The position numbers were made by a program, and so were the translations under genes. From contig NC_080413.1 in NCBI RefSeq assembly GCF_030265065.1, positions 253,001-317,000 on the forward strand: DNA of 64,000 bases, read 5' to 3'. Positions 1-15,863 of this stretch are shown here, in pieces. How positions within the stretch are numbered: position 1 is the first letter of the stretch; each line of letters opens with the position of its first letter. A model generated the notes under the pieces. It worked only from the letters and a program-made list of their open reading frames with translations. It was not told the origin of the DNA and did not search any database. This DNA is from Corythoichthys intestinalis. Taxonomy: Eukaryota > Chordata > Actinopteri > Syngnathiformes > Syngnathidae.

Positions 1-3000
1 CGAGGCGTCTTGAGTCGAGCTCCGAAGAGGTTCTTCCCGTTCCCCAAAGACCCGGCCCGGGTCAAGGTACCGACCGGCGTCAGACCACAGTTACAAACAC
101 ACATTACATGCTACTTATATATTTATCCACTCGTGACACTTTTTTTTCCCCTTCCCGTCTTTTCGGCGCGATGCTAAAAATGAGCAACTTAGCATGTAGC
201 CTCGTCGCCTTGTGTGCTTCTCGAGACAAACCCCAGCAAAAACCTCTTTTCTCCACCAACTTTGCACACTTTGTACAAACTTGCAAAACTATAATCGAGT
301 AAAAGTAGATGTAACCGTTGATAAGAACTAGTATAAGTTGGTTTTTGCTCATCCTCAACGTGGCGCTAAAAGCGTCTGCAAATGAGTGATAACACATTCG
401 ATGATTTTGATAGTCGATTATTATTTTGGGGATAGAGGAAGTCGGCGTGATGTCACGAATCGATAACGTCACTTCGCTTAGCAACGTATCGCCATTTTGA
501 GAAGGGGGCACGCACAGCTAAACATTCCGTAGACAAATGTCTGAAATTCATATATTTCAGGTGTGTTTTGCGTCTTTTTTCATAAAAACGTCTTAAGCGT
601 GGCTTACTGTTATCACGAGTCACTGCCGACAGACGCGAGGAGGCGATACGATTTAAAATTACCGTGTATTGGCTTGCAAATCTGCCCATACAAAGTCGCA
701 GCTGATAGCTGGATGAACAATCCAAAGGAATGGCCTGCAGTGGAGTTCGGAAACATCTACAACTACTTCATAAAGTCACCCAGTAAGTTGACCTTTATCA
801 ATTACGTGGAATATGTACTGTGTGGAACTAAGAAAACTGGTAGTATATACGGAGCGATTATTTCTGCCGTAACCGGTAATTTGCCTCCAAGCGTTATTTA
901 GCCGTGAACACGACACGGCAAAATAACCCATTCCTACCAGGCCAATAATATACCGATTGACTAATCAGAGCAGTTCACAGCAAAAGAAAAATAACGCTTT
1001 GCGGGTTGCCGATTACGGTAATAATAACCACTGCCTAGTCTATTGAATCCAGGCATCTAATTGGGGCAAAAATTTACTCACCAGTAATAAAATGTCGGCT
1101 GTAAACGTGGTTGGATTTAGGTTCCCCCAGGCGAGAATAGTCTACGGAACAGTCTTCATTTACTGTTCAATGAATTGCTTTCAGCCATTTGTTTCTCCTT
1201 TTCTTCTCACGAGGAAGAATGGAAAAACTTCAAATGCGGCTCCGAACTCTTCCTTGTGTGACAGCCCGCCACACGGCAACTTTTAGTCATTCCGACGGAA
1301 AAAAAGACCGCAAATAAGACGAAAGTTCAACGCGTTTGTATTACAATGCACGACAGAGCAACTGCTCGCGACTCGTCTTTTGCCCCATTTTCAATATGGA
1401 GACACTTTGTTGTGGCTGGTGATGTCATTAATGCCCGGATGTCCGACTGCGAGAATTAGACGACTGACTCGCATTCAAATCATGTTCTTGTTATCTTACG
1501 ATCGCTGTTACTTTTAAGCCGTAAATGTGCATTGGAACCAAAAACGATAGGCTGAGAAAAGTTTGTGTCATTGTTTTACAGGAGCTCGACAGACATTTCT
1601 GAAAACGGATTAGTTTTTCACTACGAGTCATGCACACGACTCGCCATAACATTTGTAAAAATGTTGAATAAGGATCATTTATGTTTGTTTGTTTGTTATT
1701 CATATTTTACACAAACACTGGGATCCTATAGTAAAAAAAACATGACTTGATAGAGAAAAACCAAGATCATATTTGTACCTAGAAAATGGTCAAGAGTAGG
1801 TATATCCCGTTGCTGATTTTTATGGGGGGGGCATCGCGATTCGAATTTTTTTCAAGATAAAAAAAGGACTTTCAAAATAAATACATTTTTAGACCAGTAA
1901 AAAAAAATACCCGCTAAATGACAAATCATCATCATTTTTGTTGAAAGTAGTCCCTGCTGGTACCTCATCCTTAAATGCTCTGTTTACAAATATTACACGA
2001 TGCTCTGTTATCATAAGTTTTTAAAGCAGTAGTAGATAATTGGACGCCATGCGTTGGGACGTTTGTGGCACTGAAAGAGTTCATAGGAAAATAACATCTG
2101 AAGATCGACGTGCAGTTAAATTTTTGTATTTGTGACAACAGTACACCCGTGTTTAGTTATAATCGAACGATCGCCCCCGGCCCGTCCCGTTCAAAATGAA
2201 TTGGACGCCTATAGCCGTCGACGGCGAGCGGAGGAGTCGGCTACGGCCATTGACGGGTTCGACACGGTGCGCAGGTATGGCTGGCGGCGTTGCGAGAGAC
2301 GGACAAAAAATGGGAAGTGGCGGAGCAGCGCTTTATCTGCGAGGAGCACTTCCTCCCGGAAGACGTCACCGCGGACGGCGTCAATGGCGACGCCATCCCC
2401 ATCATGCCGCCCTACCTGGACGGACCCCTGGGCGAGACGGGCGCCTGGGGGGCCGAGTCCGAAGAGGAGGAGGACGACCAGTGGGGCGGCGGCGGCGGCA
2501 GCGGTATGGAGGAGGAGGAGGAAGAGGCGGATGAAGATGAAAGCGGAGCTTCTCTGCAGCAGGTCACATGTTTGACTTTTTGAAGTCGTTGACAGGACTA
2601 GAGGAGTTTGTCATTGGTAAACGTCCATCCATTTTAGGCGGCCCCTCCCAATTCAAATGGATGGTCGCCGTCAATGGCATCCAATGAGTCATAAAATAAT
2701 GCTTTAATTCTTTTGAAAGAAATAAGCTAGTTATAACTTCATTTGAATGTCAACGGTTTAAGTTTGATGGGAATGTTGTTGCAGGGCGGCCATGTTGATT
2801 CAGGGCTATTAACTCTTTTCATGCGTCTGCCGTCACTAGTAGATGTCCAATCCATTTGAAGTGGGAGGGTGGCAGCGAATGAACCCACTTCAAATGGATT
2901 GGATGTGCAGAGCTGTCAGTCGCACTGAAAGATGAGCATGAATGCAAATGACATCTATCGCTGTCAAAAACAGGCAATAAGTAAATTACAATTACAAAAA

Positions 3001-6000
3001 CCAAAATGTTAGTGCAAATTGAAAGCAATTTGTAAGAACAAAAACAAAATTTGCGGTAGTAGTTTGCTTGACGTTTTTAACACAGACTTCATAATACAGT
3101 ATATTGACGGGGCGCGGGGCCTATAAATAGGCCTATATCTGCAAAAGCTGATCGAGTGGAAACACAAGGAGCTTTTTGCTTTGAAAATTCTTGTGAATAA
3201 ACGCTTAAATTCCTGAATTCTTTATGGATATGGACGTAAAACAGTCTCGATTCTTGGTTAAAAGCAAAAAAACGGGCAGTTGGCATTTATATTCCGTAAA
3301 TATGTCGAATGCGCTGCTTGTTTAGTGCCGCAACAATGAATCTATTACCTCGAGTATTCGATTTGAGAAAAAGATTCAAATTGAATTGAATTTGGCTGCT
3401 TCGAGTATTCGTTTAATTAAAGTGGTGTTGTACTGGTTTGTTTTGAAAGTGTTTGCATTTAATTATTGATTTGGGTGGATATACCGACCTCTAATCTGCC
3501 TCATTTCACATGGCTGAGTCCAGCTGCTCCCTGTTAAGACTAACATAGGCTAAGTTTTTGTTTGAGCTCATGTTTTTTTAATGCATTCGTAATTTAGTTT
3601 ATAGGTATATTTAGCCGGTTTTTGTGGGAATATGTCTGAACCATATGTTAAGAGCATTTAAAAAAACAAAACATTAGCATTTTATAGCTTTCAAACTAGC
3701 ATACGTTTGCGATGTAAATTAGCCATTTTTTTTGTTGTTGTTGTAAATAGATCCTCAATTATTCATTTTTTATACCGATTGAGGCTAAGCTCAGGTATTT
3801 TTTTTTTTATGTTCCTTATCTTACTCGATTATTCGAACTAACTAGTTCATCAATTAATCCACCATTAAAATAATCAATAGCTGCAGCTCTACTGCTAGTC
3901 TTTAAGCCATTTTCGCGCCGCATTATCACCACAAAGAGCTTTTTAAGGGAAAATTCTTGTGAATAAATGCTTAAATCCCCAATTTTTGTATAGATATGGA
4001 CGTGAAAGAGTCTGGATTCTTGGTCAATAGCAAAAAAACGAGCAGTTAGCATTTATTTTACATAAATATTGCGAATTGTGATGCCAATGCCCTAGCGGTA
4101 AATTTCTCACATTGATTTTTTTTCCACAACGTTTCAAAATGCAAGCATGGTACGAAAAATATAAGAATGACCTTGAATCCACGAACAAATCACTCCTGAG
4201 ACAATCCTTACTGTTTACGGTACGGTACAGCTTTCGTACCTTTTCAACCTAAATCCAGCGTCGGATCGCTGCGTGCGTTTGAGAATAACTCCTTTTGATG
4301 CTAGGTGTGGGTAGGACCCCTACCCGAAGGCGTGGCAGGCGCAGTGTCAGCGCCCCGTGTCCCGTCAATATATTATATAAGTATATACAATATATATATA
4401 TGTATATATACAATATAAGTGTATGTTTAGTGCTTTTTTTTTTTTTTTTTAAAGTTCAAAAACATGATATAATTTTTGCCATGATAAATAAATACAGTTA
4501 AATATTTTTGAAGAATTGAACTCCTCTCAATTCCAGGTCCTAAGTGAGACTGTGCCCATTCCCCCCCAGGTGAAGCCCTCAAGGTAAGCCTTGACTTTGA
4601 ACGCATTCACTGCAAGAAATATTCAGACTATGGTGGTTAGTAATGTTTTTCATTTTCTTAAATTGGCATTAGCGGCGATACAGCGCTGACAGCCCCTCCC
4701 AAACCTAATGGATAGGACGTCTGAGTGTTAACAGGAAATTTCATTTGAATTTTTCAGAAAACGCTCAATTTGATTTGGACCTCAAAATAGAAAACTATAG
4801 ATTTCAAACTCCATTTGATTCTATTTTGATTTTTTTTTTTTTTACATTTCCAATGATTTTTTAAAAAACGATCCTAATAATGATTGGTTTGGACATCTGT
4901 CGTTGTCAGTGACAGCCAAAGAAAGAGAAGAGTTGATTTAGCTTTTTCAGTCTGACCACTGATCTTTTTCTTCCAGCGAGCACCTTCAACCCAAAGAGGA
5001 TCCCCCGACACCGAAAACGTGCAGGAACGGTGCGTCTCTTCACACGGCTTTCTGTATTAAAAGTTGAGCCGATCCTGACTTTTTGGTTCCGGTTTAGACG
5101 TGCTCCTGGCACCGCTAACGCGCCGCCTCCTGGAGCTCATGCTGGCGTCTCCGGAGAGCTGGCTGGACCTCCACCAGGCGGCCGGCCGGCTGCAGACCCG
5201 CAAACGTCACGTCTACGATATCATCGGCGTGCTGGAGAGCATCAGCGTGGTCCAGAGGAGGTCCAGGAGCGTCAAGTGGACGTGAGCGCGCACGCCTTCC
5301 GTCCGCTATTTACCGTACGTCCGAATCGAAAGCCGTCGTCGTCCGTCCAGTGGTCGGTGTCCCGTCTCCCGCTTCCTGTGGAAGACCGAGGAGAAGTTCA
5401 AGGAGGAGCTGGAGAACCTCAAGCTGGAGGAGAACACGCTGGACGGCCTCATCAAAAAGTGCGCTCAGCAACTTTTTGACATGACGGACAACGAAGAGAA
5501 CGCGACATATCCTTTGAGTAGACGAATGAAAGTCGAGCGTGTCGTTCACGAACGAGCTGGCCCTTAACCGGCGCCCGCACGGCGGCCTACGTCACGCACG
5601 AGGACGTGGGACGGCTCCCCGCCTTCCAGGAGCAGACGGTGATCGTGGTCAAAGCGCCGGAGGAAACCAAGCTGGAGGTCCCGGCGCCCACACAGGTAAT
5701 AAATCCTCCGCTTTCATTCAGGACAACAGAAATCGGATAATATTTCCTTTTTTTTTTTTTTTTTTTAGACAGAAAAATTTGAATAATGAAAAAATATAAT
5801 CAAATATATTTTAAGTTTTTTAAATGAAGTTTATTCAAAATTGGAGAATACGTTTGAATATTTAAAATTTGGAATAATTAAAAATTAGATTTTGGATATT
5901 CAAAAAAATAATCATCTAACTAAAAAAGAATATTTACAATTTTCTTTTATTGAATAATATTGAGATCCTTTGAATGGGGATTTGGAGATTTATTACAAAA

Positions 6001-6432
6001 TTATCAAAAAAAATTTGGGGGGGCTGTTTAAAGAGAATGTTGACCTTTTTTGTTTAAGAGCTTTTTAAAAAATGAATGAAAAAATTATTTTTAAAAAAGG
6101 CCATTTAGTCTAGGTTTTGTTTTTTTATATATAAAATTGTTCAAAGAGAATTTGGATCTTTTTATAAGGTCAATAAACAATTCAACATGAAAATAGTTTT
6201 CGATGATTAAAAGCACGCATTTTCACCCGCGATCAAAGAACCAATCGGCCGTGTGTTTGTGGTGCAGGACAACATCAAGATGCACCTGAGGGGCGGCAAG
6301 GGTCCCATCGCGGTCATGACGTGTGACTTGGGCACGGGCGGCGTTCCCGTCAAGGAGGAGATGAGCGGCTGCTTCATGACGCTGGACCAAAGTCGCATAC
6401 AGACGCAGACCTTGCTCAAGACCGCCCACTAG
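1..6432 (+). CDS. e2f6: E2F transcription factor 6 with N-terminal THAP domain (5' partial)
   Basis: Transcriptional repressor of the E2F family. Exons seen: 1-66, 2275-2562, 4537-4583, 4977-5029, 5098-5281, 5351-5506, 5581-5695 and 6268-6432; phases agree and give 357 codons plus TAG. Exons 1-66 and 2275-2562 encode the end of a THAP zinc finger: the block FFPFPKDP, a VWLAAL helix, the C-X2-H pair in FICEEHF and an AIPIMPP box; the first Cys pair lies left of the window. An acidic, Gly-rich linker follows. Exon 5098-5281 is the winged-helix DNA-binding domain with RKRHVYDI. Exons 5351-5695 carry the leucine-rich dimerisation segment ([21 protein letters not shown]) and marked box. There is no pocket-protein-binding tail after the marked box, as expected of E2F6. 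The third exon could also begin at 4570, since both acceptors keep frame. A THAP-E2F6 fusion is established for zebrafish. Intron 1 holds foreign sequence. Confidence 0.9.
603..783 (+). pseudogene. Isolated exon-like fragment of a fish SWIM/YqaJ-type multicopy protein family
   Basis: Inside e2f6 intron 1, an open stretch reads [18 protein letters not shown], then [20 protein letters not shown]. It resembles, from memory, the first coding block of a multicopy fish protein family with SWIM zinc-finger and YqaJ-like nuclease regions (pattern RY..KL..IG...PY ... WP.V.F.DIYNYL). A possible donor, CCCAgtaagt, follows at 783. The sequence before it (about 455-550) has CRE-like GTCA/CGTCA motifs and could be the fragment's own promoter. 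No later exons were found nearby, so it is probably an orphan or retained fossil. The family name is inference. Confidence 0.45.
784..2274. other. Remainder of e2f6 intron 1, no gene seen
   Basis: AT-rich with T runs. A stretch at about 1090-1450 is less AT-rich and has short open frames, but no recognised product. At 2195-2240 there is a half-copy of the abundant palindromic repeat (AATTGGACGCCTATAGCCGT), ending only about 30 bp before the splice acceptor at 2274. Confidence 0.5.
2834..2933. repeat. Palindromic dispersed repeat, near-complete copy
   Basis: Left arm AGATGTCCAATCCATTTGAA, GTGGGAGG centre with GGCAGCGAATGAA, then right arm TTCAAATGGATTGGATGT. The arms pair over about 25 bp and could fold into a hairpin. 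It is one of the cleanest copies of the window-wide family and lies in an e2f6 intron. Confidence 0.85.
3083..4385. mobile_element. TIR element with internal repeat units, copy 1 (interrupted)
   Basis: Starts with GACTTCATAATACAGTATAT and ends with a degraded inverse (CGTCAATATATTATATAAGT). Inside are two copies of a roughly 130-bp unit (3176-3310 and 3948-4075) with marks such as CTCGATTCTTGGTTAAAAGC and AGTTAGCATTTATTTTAC. The same termini and units occur at 10096-11109 and 44588-45228. No transposase is seen, so it is non-autonomous. A hAT element sits inside it. Confidence 0.7.
3322..3891. mobile_element. Non-autonomous hAT-like element inserted in the TIR element
   Basis: Begins TTAGTGCCGCAACAATGAAT and ends GCTGCAGCTCTA, matching the 11449-12010 copy. 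The flanks CTGCTTGT and CTGCTAGT are an 8-bp target duplication with one mismatch. The undamaged target is visible as GATGCTAGTCTGTC in the other TIR element copy, so this insertion is younger than its host. Confidence 0.7.
5507..5580 (+). other. U12-type AT-AC minor spliceosome intron in e2f6
   Basis: The intron begins ATATCCTTTG, a near-perfect U12 5' splice site, and ends GCCCGCAC. The branch-point match CCCTTAAC lies at 5561-5568, about 12 nt before the 3' end, as U12 introns need. Removing these 74 nt joins ...NEENAT to AAYVTHEDV in frame, matching the E2F6 family, and no GT-AG pair does this. E2F genes are a known family with minor introns at this position. Confidence 0.85.
5696..6267. 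other. Last e2f6 intron, AT-rich
   Basis: Very AT-rich, with T/A homopolymers around 5745-6180. No gene or recognisable element is seen. Confidence 0.6.
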
Positions 6433-6493
6433 AGGAGAGGAGACCGTGTATTTTTTTTATTTTTTTTTGACGGACAAATTTGTTGCTTTTGTA

Positions 6494-6499
6494 AATAAA
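6494..6499 (+). terminator. e2f6 polyadenylation signal
   Basis: AATAAA 62 nt after the e2f6 stop codon. Confidence 0.65.
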
Positions 6500-6599
6500 T
6501 ATTCACCACTGTAGCTTAAAATAACAAGAACCGGGGTGTGTGTTTTTTTTTTTTTTTTTTTTGTCTATTATGAATCATGACGGAACATGCTTTAACTTG

Positions 6600-6660
6600 T
6601 TGACGGCGATGGACGTCCAATCCCTTTGAACTAGAAGGATTGGATGTTGTAAATAATGCA
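6600..6660. repeat. Palindromic repeat, shortened copy
   Basis: GACGGCGATGGACGTCCAAT then CCTTTGAACTAGAAGGATTGGATG: both arms are present but the centre is reduced. It lies between e2f6 and rps7. The rest of 6661-6880 is AT-rich and featureless. Confidence 0.65.
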
Positions 6661-6899
6661 ATGTAATAAAGAGTAAATAATGAGTTCCTGGCATTAAACT
6701 TGCTCAAATACTACAATTTAAATTGAAATCTTTTTGTTTTTGTATGGTAGTAACATTTATTTCAATGTACTGGACTCTTTCAAACCACTTTAGTACATTT
6801 GTCTTTTCGGGCTAAGCATTTTAATGAATTCGCAAAAACTAGAAGCAGTTATCTCATATACGTGTGCTTATATAAGGCTAGACGTCTAAAGGCTTCAGT

Positions 6900-7142
6900 A
6901 CCTGGCGGCCGTGGCCGAATTCGTCCCCACGCAAGATGGCCGACAAATGCTCGACAACGTTGGCTCGTCTCGCATCATTTACGTTGTATGATAAAGATGG
7001 CGTTTTACCGCCTGTCATGACACCGCCCCCTAAGAGTCTGGCTGCCAATGGAATTCTCGCGATGTCATGACGAGCGCTATTCTCGAGCGAGAGTTTACCC
7101 TCCCGCTGCCGTGCATTAGTTCAAGTCTCGCGATGTTCCGGT
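6900..7142 (+). promoter_or_regulatory. rps7 promoter region
   Basis: GC-richer stretch directly upstream of the rps7 TOP start. It has two AAGATGGC motifs (6930s and 6990s), which are YY1-like sites common near ribosomal protein promoters, and no good TATA box. The assignment rests on position and motif only. Confidence 0.55.
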
Positions 7143-7168
7143 CTCTTCCTTGGCCGTCGTTGACTGAG
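7143..7168 (+). other. rps7: rps7 non-coding exon 1 with 5'TOP start
   Basis: CTCTTCCTTGGCCGTCG begins with the pyrimidine run of 5'-terminal oligopyrimidine mRNAs, as in other RPS7 genes, and is followed by a donor (GAG|GTTAGT). The exact start base is inferred. TOP mRNAs are translationally controlled through mTOR/LARP1. Confidence 0.7.
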
Positions 7169-7775
7169 GTTAGTCGTGACATTATGGCAGGATGGACTTT
7201 TATGCTTTATAATGTGGCAATAATGGTTTCAAGTGGCGCGCTTTTACTTCGTTACTATTAATAGATCCACGATGGCTTAGATTGAGATGGTTTGAGAAGC
7301 GGATGGCACTTTTAAACGGCGTAACAAAGCGTGATTGTGTAGCCTACTGAACGCTTTTAGAAATGGAGTGTCGAGCAGGCCGTGCATGTGTTTGCTAAAA
7401 GTGCTTCTTTTGAGGCCGCGCCGTGTGTGTGAAGCAACACTTTTGTGTAGTCTGTGTAACCTTTAGTTTCTTAATTGACTACATGTCAACGCTAAATTCG
7501 CTAGCATTATGACGAGGTTACTGTGGTTCCTAGCCAATATATTAGCTTAGCTAGCCAACTACAAAAAATGCTTGATTTTATCCAATTGGTTCGCATGTCA
7601 TTTTATCAAAAATGCACTTTTGGGAGCTCGGTAGAAGGCAAGTGTTTCATTTGGTTACCAAAAGTATTCGTGTGCGGCCGCATTGGTAAAAGCAGGCATG
7701 TGCTTGTGTGTTGTTATTCGACATGCTTTTGAAGTTGAAATTAAGTCCATTGTACTTGTTTGCAGAGACAAGGCC

Positions 7776-12592
<4,817 letters not shown>

Positions 12593-12602
12593 ATGCGGAC
12601 GG

Positions 12603-12608
12603 AATAAA
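12603..12608 (+). terminator. rps7 polyadenylation signal
   Basis: AATAAA 11 nt after the TAA stop, giving the very short 3'UTR typical of ribosomal protein mRNAs. Confidence 0.8.
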
Positions 12609-12895
12609 TTTGTTGTACTGTTCAAATTGTTTCTCGTCTTCATTTCCATCTCTGACTCGCGGGTTGCCGTTAACGGCGCTGTATTTTGCCAAGTGTTATG
12701 TTGCGGAAGTATTTTATCGTAGCTTGAACTTATTAAATGAAGAGAAAATCCAAAAGGAAGAGAAGCAATCGCAGTCACGTTGTTTATATGACGTAAATGA
12801 GAGAATGTTTACTGTATAATTCCTTGTAGGGTAATCTAAAAATGATTCCATATCAAGGGGTTAAATGATATTTACAGGAAGATCATACTGTATTG

Positions 12896-14196
12896 CTGGG
12901 GTCCCCAAACTACGACCCGACTCCACGTTTGGTCCGGCCCCTGAACAATTTTTTTATAATAGTGTTATTTCCTGACTTTTTTTCTGTGAAGAACCCAGAG
13001 AGGGTTATTGTCTAATTAATAGTGTAATTCAGGCATGAAAATCTCTCACCTTTCGGCAAAATTCACCGTTTTGAAGTCAAAAAGGGCGACCTACATGAAT
13101 TGCGTAGATCCGAGGAGAAATTATTTATTGGGGGGGGGGGGGGTTGGGGGATTTTATTATGTGATTAACTTGGTACGTCAACTGAGCACTTCAGAAATCG
13201 GTCCTTTAAAGTGACACTTGGACAGCCAGCAAATCCTTCTAGATTTTTCTAGAAGTTACTGCCATTCGTTGGTGTTTGCGTTGAACACTGCCAGAGCTAT
13301 CCAAATCTCCCGTGAAAAAATAGCTCCCGTTAAATTGGCGACAAGCTTGGGTATTTAGCGGTAATATAAACCAAGAAACACTCTGAGACGCGTTATTTTC
13401 GGCTGGGACTTGAGCTGACGGCCGGTGTCGGCACAACACCGGCCCGACGAGTGGTGAGAATGATTCTTGCTTCTTAAAGCTTTTCAGAAATACAGTGATC
13501 CCTCGTTGTTCGCGGTTAATGGGGCCCAGAACCTGCCGCAATAAGTGAAAACCGCGAAGTAGCCCCCCCGCCCCCATTTTTTTGTGCGTGTTCAATGTGT
13601 TTATTCAGATTTTATATTGGAAAAAAATATATGACATGTTTTTTCCCCCCTAAGTATCATTTATAAATGGTTTTTAGGCACTTCAAAATGTAAGAATTAT
13701 GAGTTTTAAACATGTTACTACCCCACCGAATTATTTCAAAACAATAAGAAAATGCTTGGCTTTATTAAATGCTTCATAGTGACTCTACTCAAACCCTCTG
13801 AGGCTGCTCACTTTGTTAAACGGTGATTGACTGACGTGCAAACTTTTTCTATGATTGAATTTTTATTTTTTTTTTATGTTTGAAGCAACTTATTTTTTGA
13901 TTGAATAATAATACACAAATGTCCTAGCCAAAATGTGGCCCAAACGTAAAACAACATTACTTCAATGGAAAAAATTGTTTAGATAAAAAATGTCAAATGC
14001 TTTTTTTGTCTCAAATTTATTTTTGCAATCAAAAACACTTTTTTATTGAAGTGACTTGTTTGGGATTAAAAATATATATTTTGATTGAAGCAGCTTTTAT
14101 TTTTGATTGAATAAAAAAGACAAATCCACCTCCATCGTTATTGAGAGAGAAGGAAATTAAGAAAGCTTTAAAAATAAAAGCCACCGGGGAGTCTGA

Positions 14197-14229
<33 letters not shown>

Positions 14230-15140
14230 ATTTCATTATGTAGATATGCCTTGTAAGGAAAGGAGATTGATGGATAAAAAAGAAGAGTTGGATGAAGCTG
14301 CTAAAGGCAGTGGATACCTCATCAGCTGGGTGAATAGCACACTTGGTAAGAATAAGTTTGCAAGGATAGTCGGGTATAAAATACAATTATAAACACAATT
14401 TCAATGTTATTTTTCTATAAGATTTTATGTCATTGCTTTATTAATTATTAGGTGCTAGAGATGTTAAGTATGGATAATAATGAAATAATAGTTTTGAGAA
14501 AACTGCTGTTGGTGGCTCAGTGACCATCTGATGTGGTTTGTTCTCAGATGAACAACAAGTTGAGGAAGGAAGTTTTGATGCAGAGGTTGTGGGAAGAAAA
14601 GAGGCAAAGACTGACTTGTGTCACAGCCAGAAAGTGTTGATGACATTGTTGATTTCTATTCACGCTTCCCCCCTCCCAATTAAAGTCTGTCACAGTCACA
14701 GCCAATTATTATCTAAAGCTGGTTAAAATTGAAGTTATGTCATTTTAAGGTGTATTAAATACTTGTTCATGTGTTGTTGCTTTTTTTTTATCTAAGAGCA
14801 CCCGCCCCTCCACCGGTCTCTGCACGGCCCTGCCGAAACACAGTGTGGGTCGACAGAGCTCACTATTTTGTTGGGTTGTGCAGTGTATCGGAAAATATTC
14901 TCACCTTTTTAACCCCTGACCAATTTTCATGCCTGATTATTATTAATTTTATTTCATTTACTTTTGTTCCGTGAAGAATCCAGAAAGGGTTATTTGATTG
15001 TGGCTTTCTGAAAAACAATCATTTTTTACATTTAGGCACTCCTGCAATCGTCACACTTTTTCTGTTACAAATTGACCCGGCCCCTCATCAGAGAAGGGAA
15101 AAGTTATGTGGCCCTCACAGGAAAAAGTCGGGGACCCCTG
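12896..15140. mobile_element. hAT-like element, outer copy, carrying a second element
   Basis: Left end CTGGGGTCCCCAAACTACGA and right end AAGTCGGGGACCCCTG match the familiar GGGGTCCCCAAACT hAT termini. Most of its length is a second transposon (13030-14935). No clear 8-bp duplication remains. It fills much of the rps7-cnksr3 spacer; 12609-12895 and 15141-15680 hold no recognised feature. Confidence 0.65.
13030..14935. mobile_element. CAGGCATG-type TIR element, copy 1
   Basis: Starts CAGGCATGAAAATCTCTCAC and ends CCAATTTTCATGCCTG. Shares internal sequence with 34738-36771 (for example CACTGCCAGAGCTA and GAAAAAATAGCTCCCGTTAA). It includes a fragment at about 13495-13580 starting ACAGTGATCCCTCGTTGTTC, like the ends of another known fish DNA repeat, and short exon-like open stretches at 14141-14640 with no recognised product. 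About 1.9 kb, probably decayed. Confidence 0.65.
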
Positions 15141-15863
15141 GTTTAACCCCTTCAGACCAAAGCATGCTGCTGAAGGACATTGGCGTATCTAAACCAATCA
15201 ATGCACTGAATGTAGTTGCTACTGCCACTTCTGGGAGATGACTGGATAACACTTTACGCATCAAAATCAAGAAGTTTGGCACACCCTCTTTGCCATTTTT
15301 GGCCCTTTGAATATGGCTGACAAACGCAACTTCAAAAAGGATGAAGTGCTCATTTCACATCGAAAACCTATTATTAAAACTAAACAATAAAAGCGTGAAA
15401 TATCCCCGACCCAAAAATGGCACTTGTTCTGGTGTTTCAGTGGAGTAAAATGAAGCGCAGATTTTTATTTTTGTGCCTAGCAGAAAAATTGTGGATATGA
15501 AGGGGTTAAATTCAATTTAAAAAATAATGCCACTCTGTGGCGCTATTGCTTTACATTTGCAACAAAATATTCAATATGTATTTGTTTACTGAACAAAAGT
15601 CTTTATATGCTACTTTCTTTACAAACATGCAAATGAAAACGGCCACATTTTTAAACGCGAAGAAAACTCGGCGTGAGATTTCACGTGATTGGCGGAGGTG
15701 GCGCGGCCGCCTGTAACCTGACACCCACGAGCACGCGCCAATGCTCTGCTACTGGAAACGCGCGTGCACGTTCACTCCGAAGTGAGTGAACTTCCATGGA
15801 CGATTGAAGTCCTCTTGACTGTCGGTCATTTGAACCTTTTTGGTCAACTTTTTCTGGACGGAC

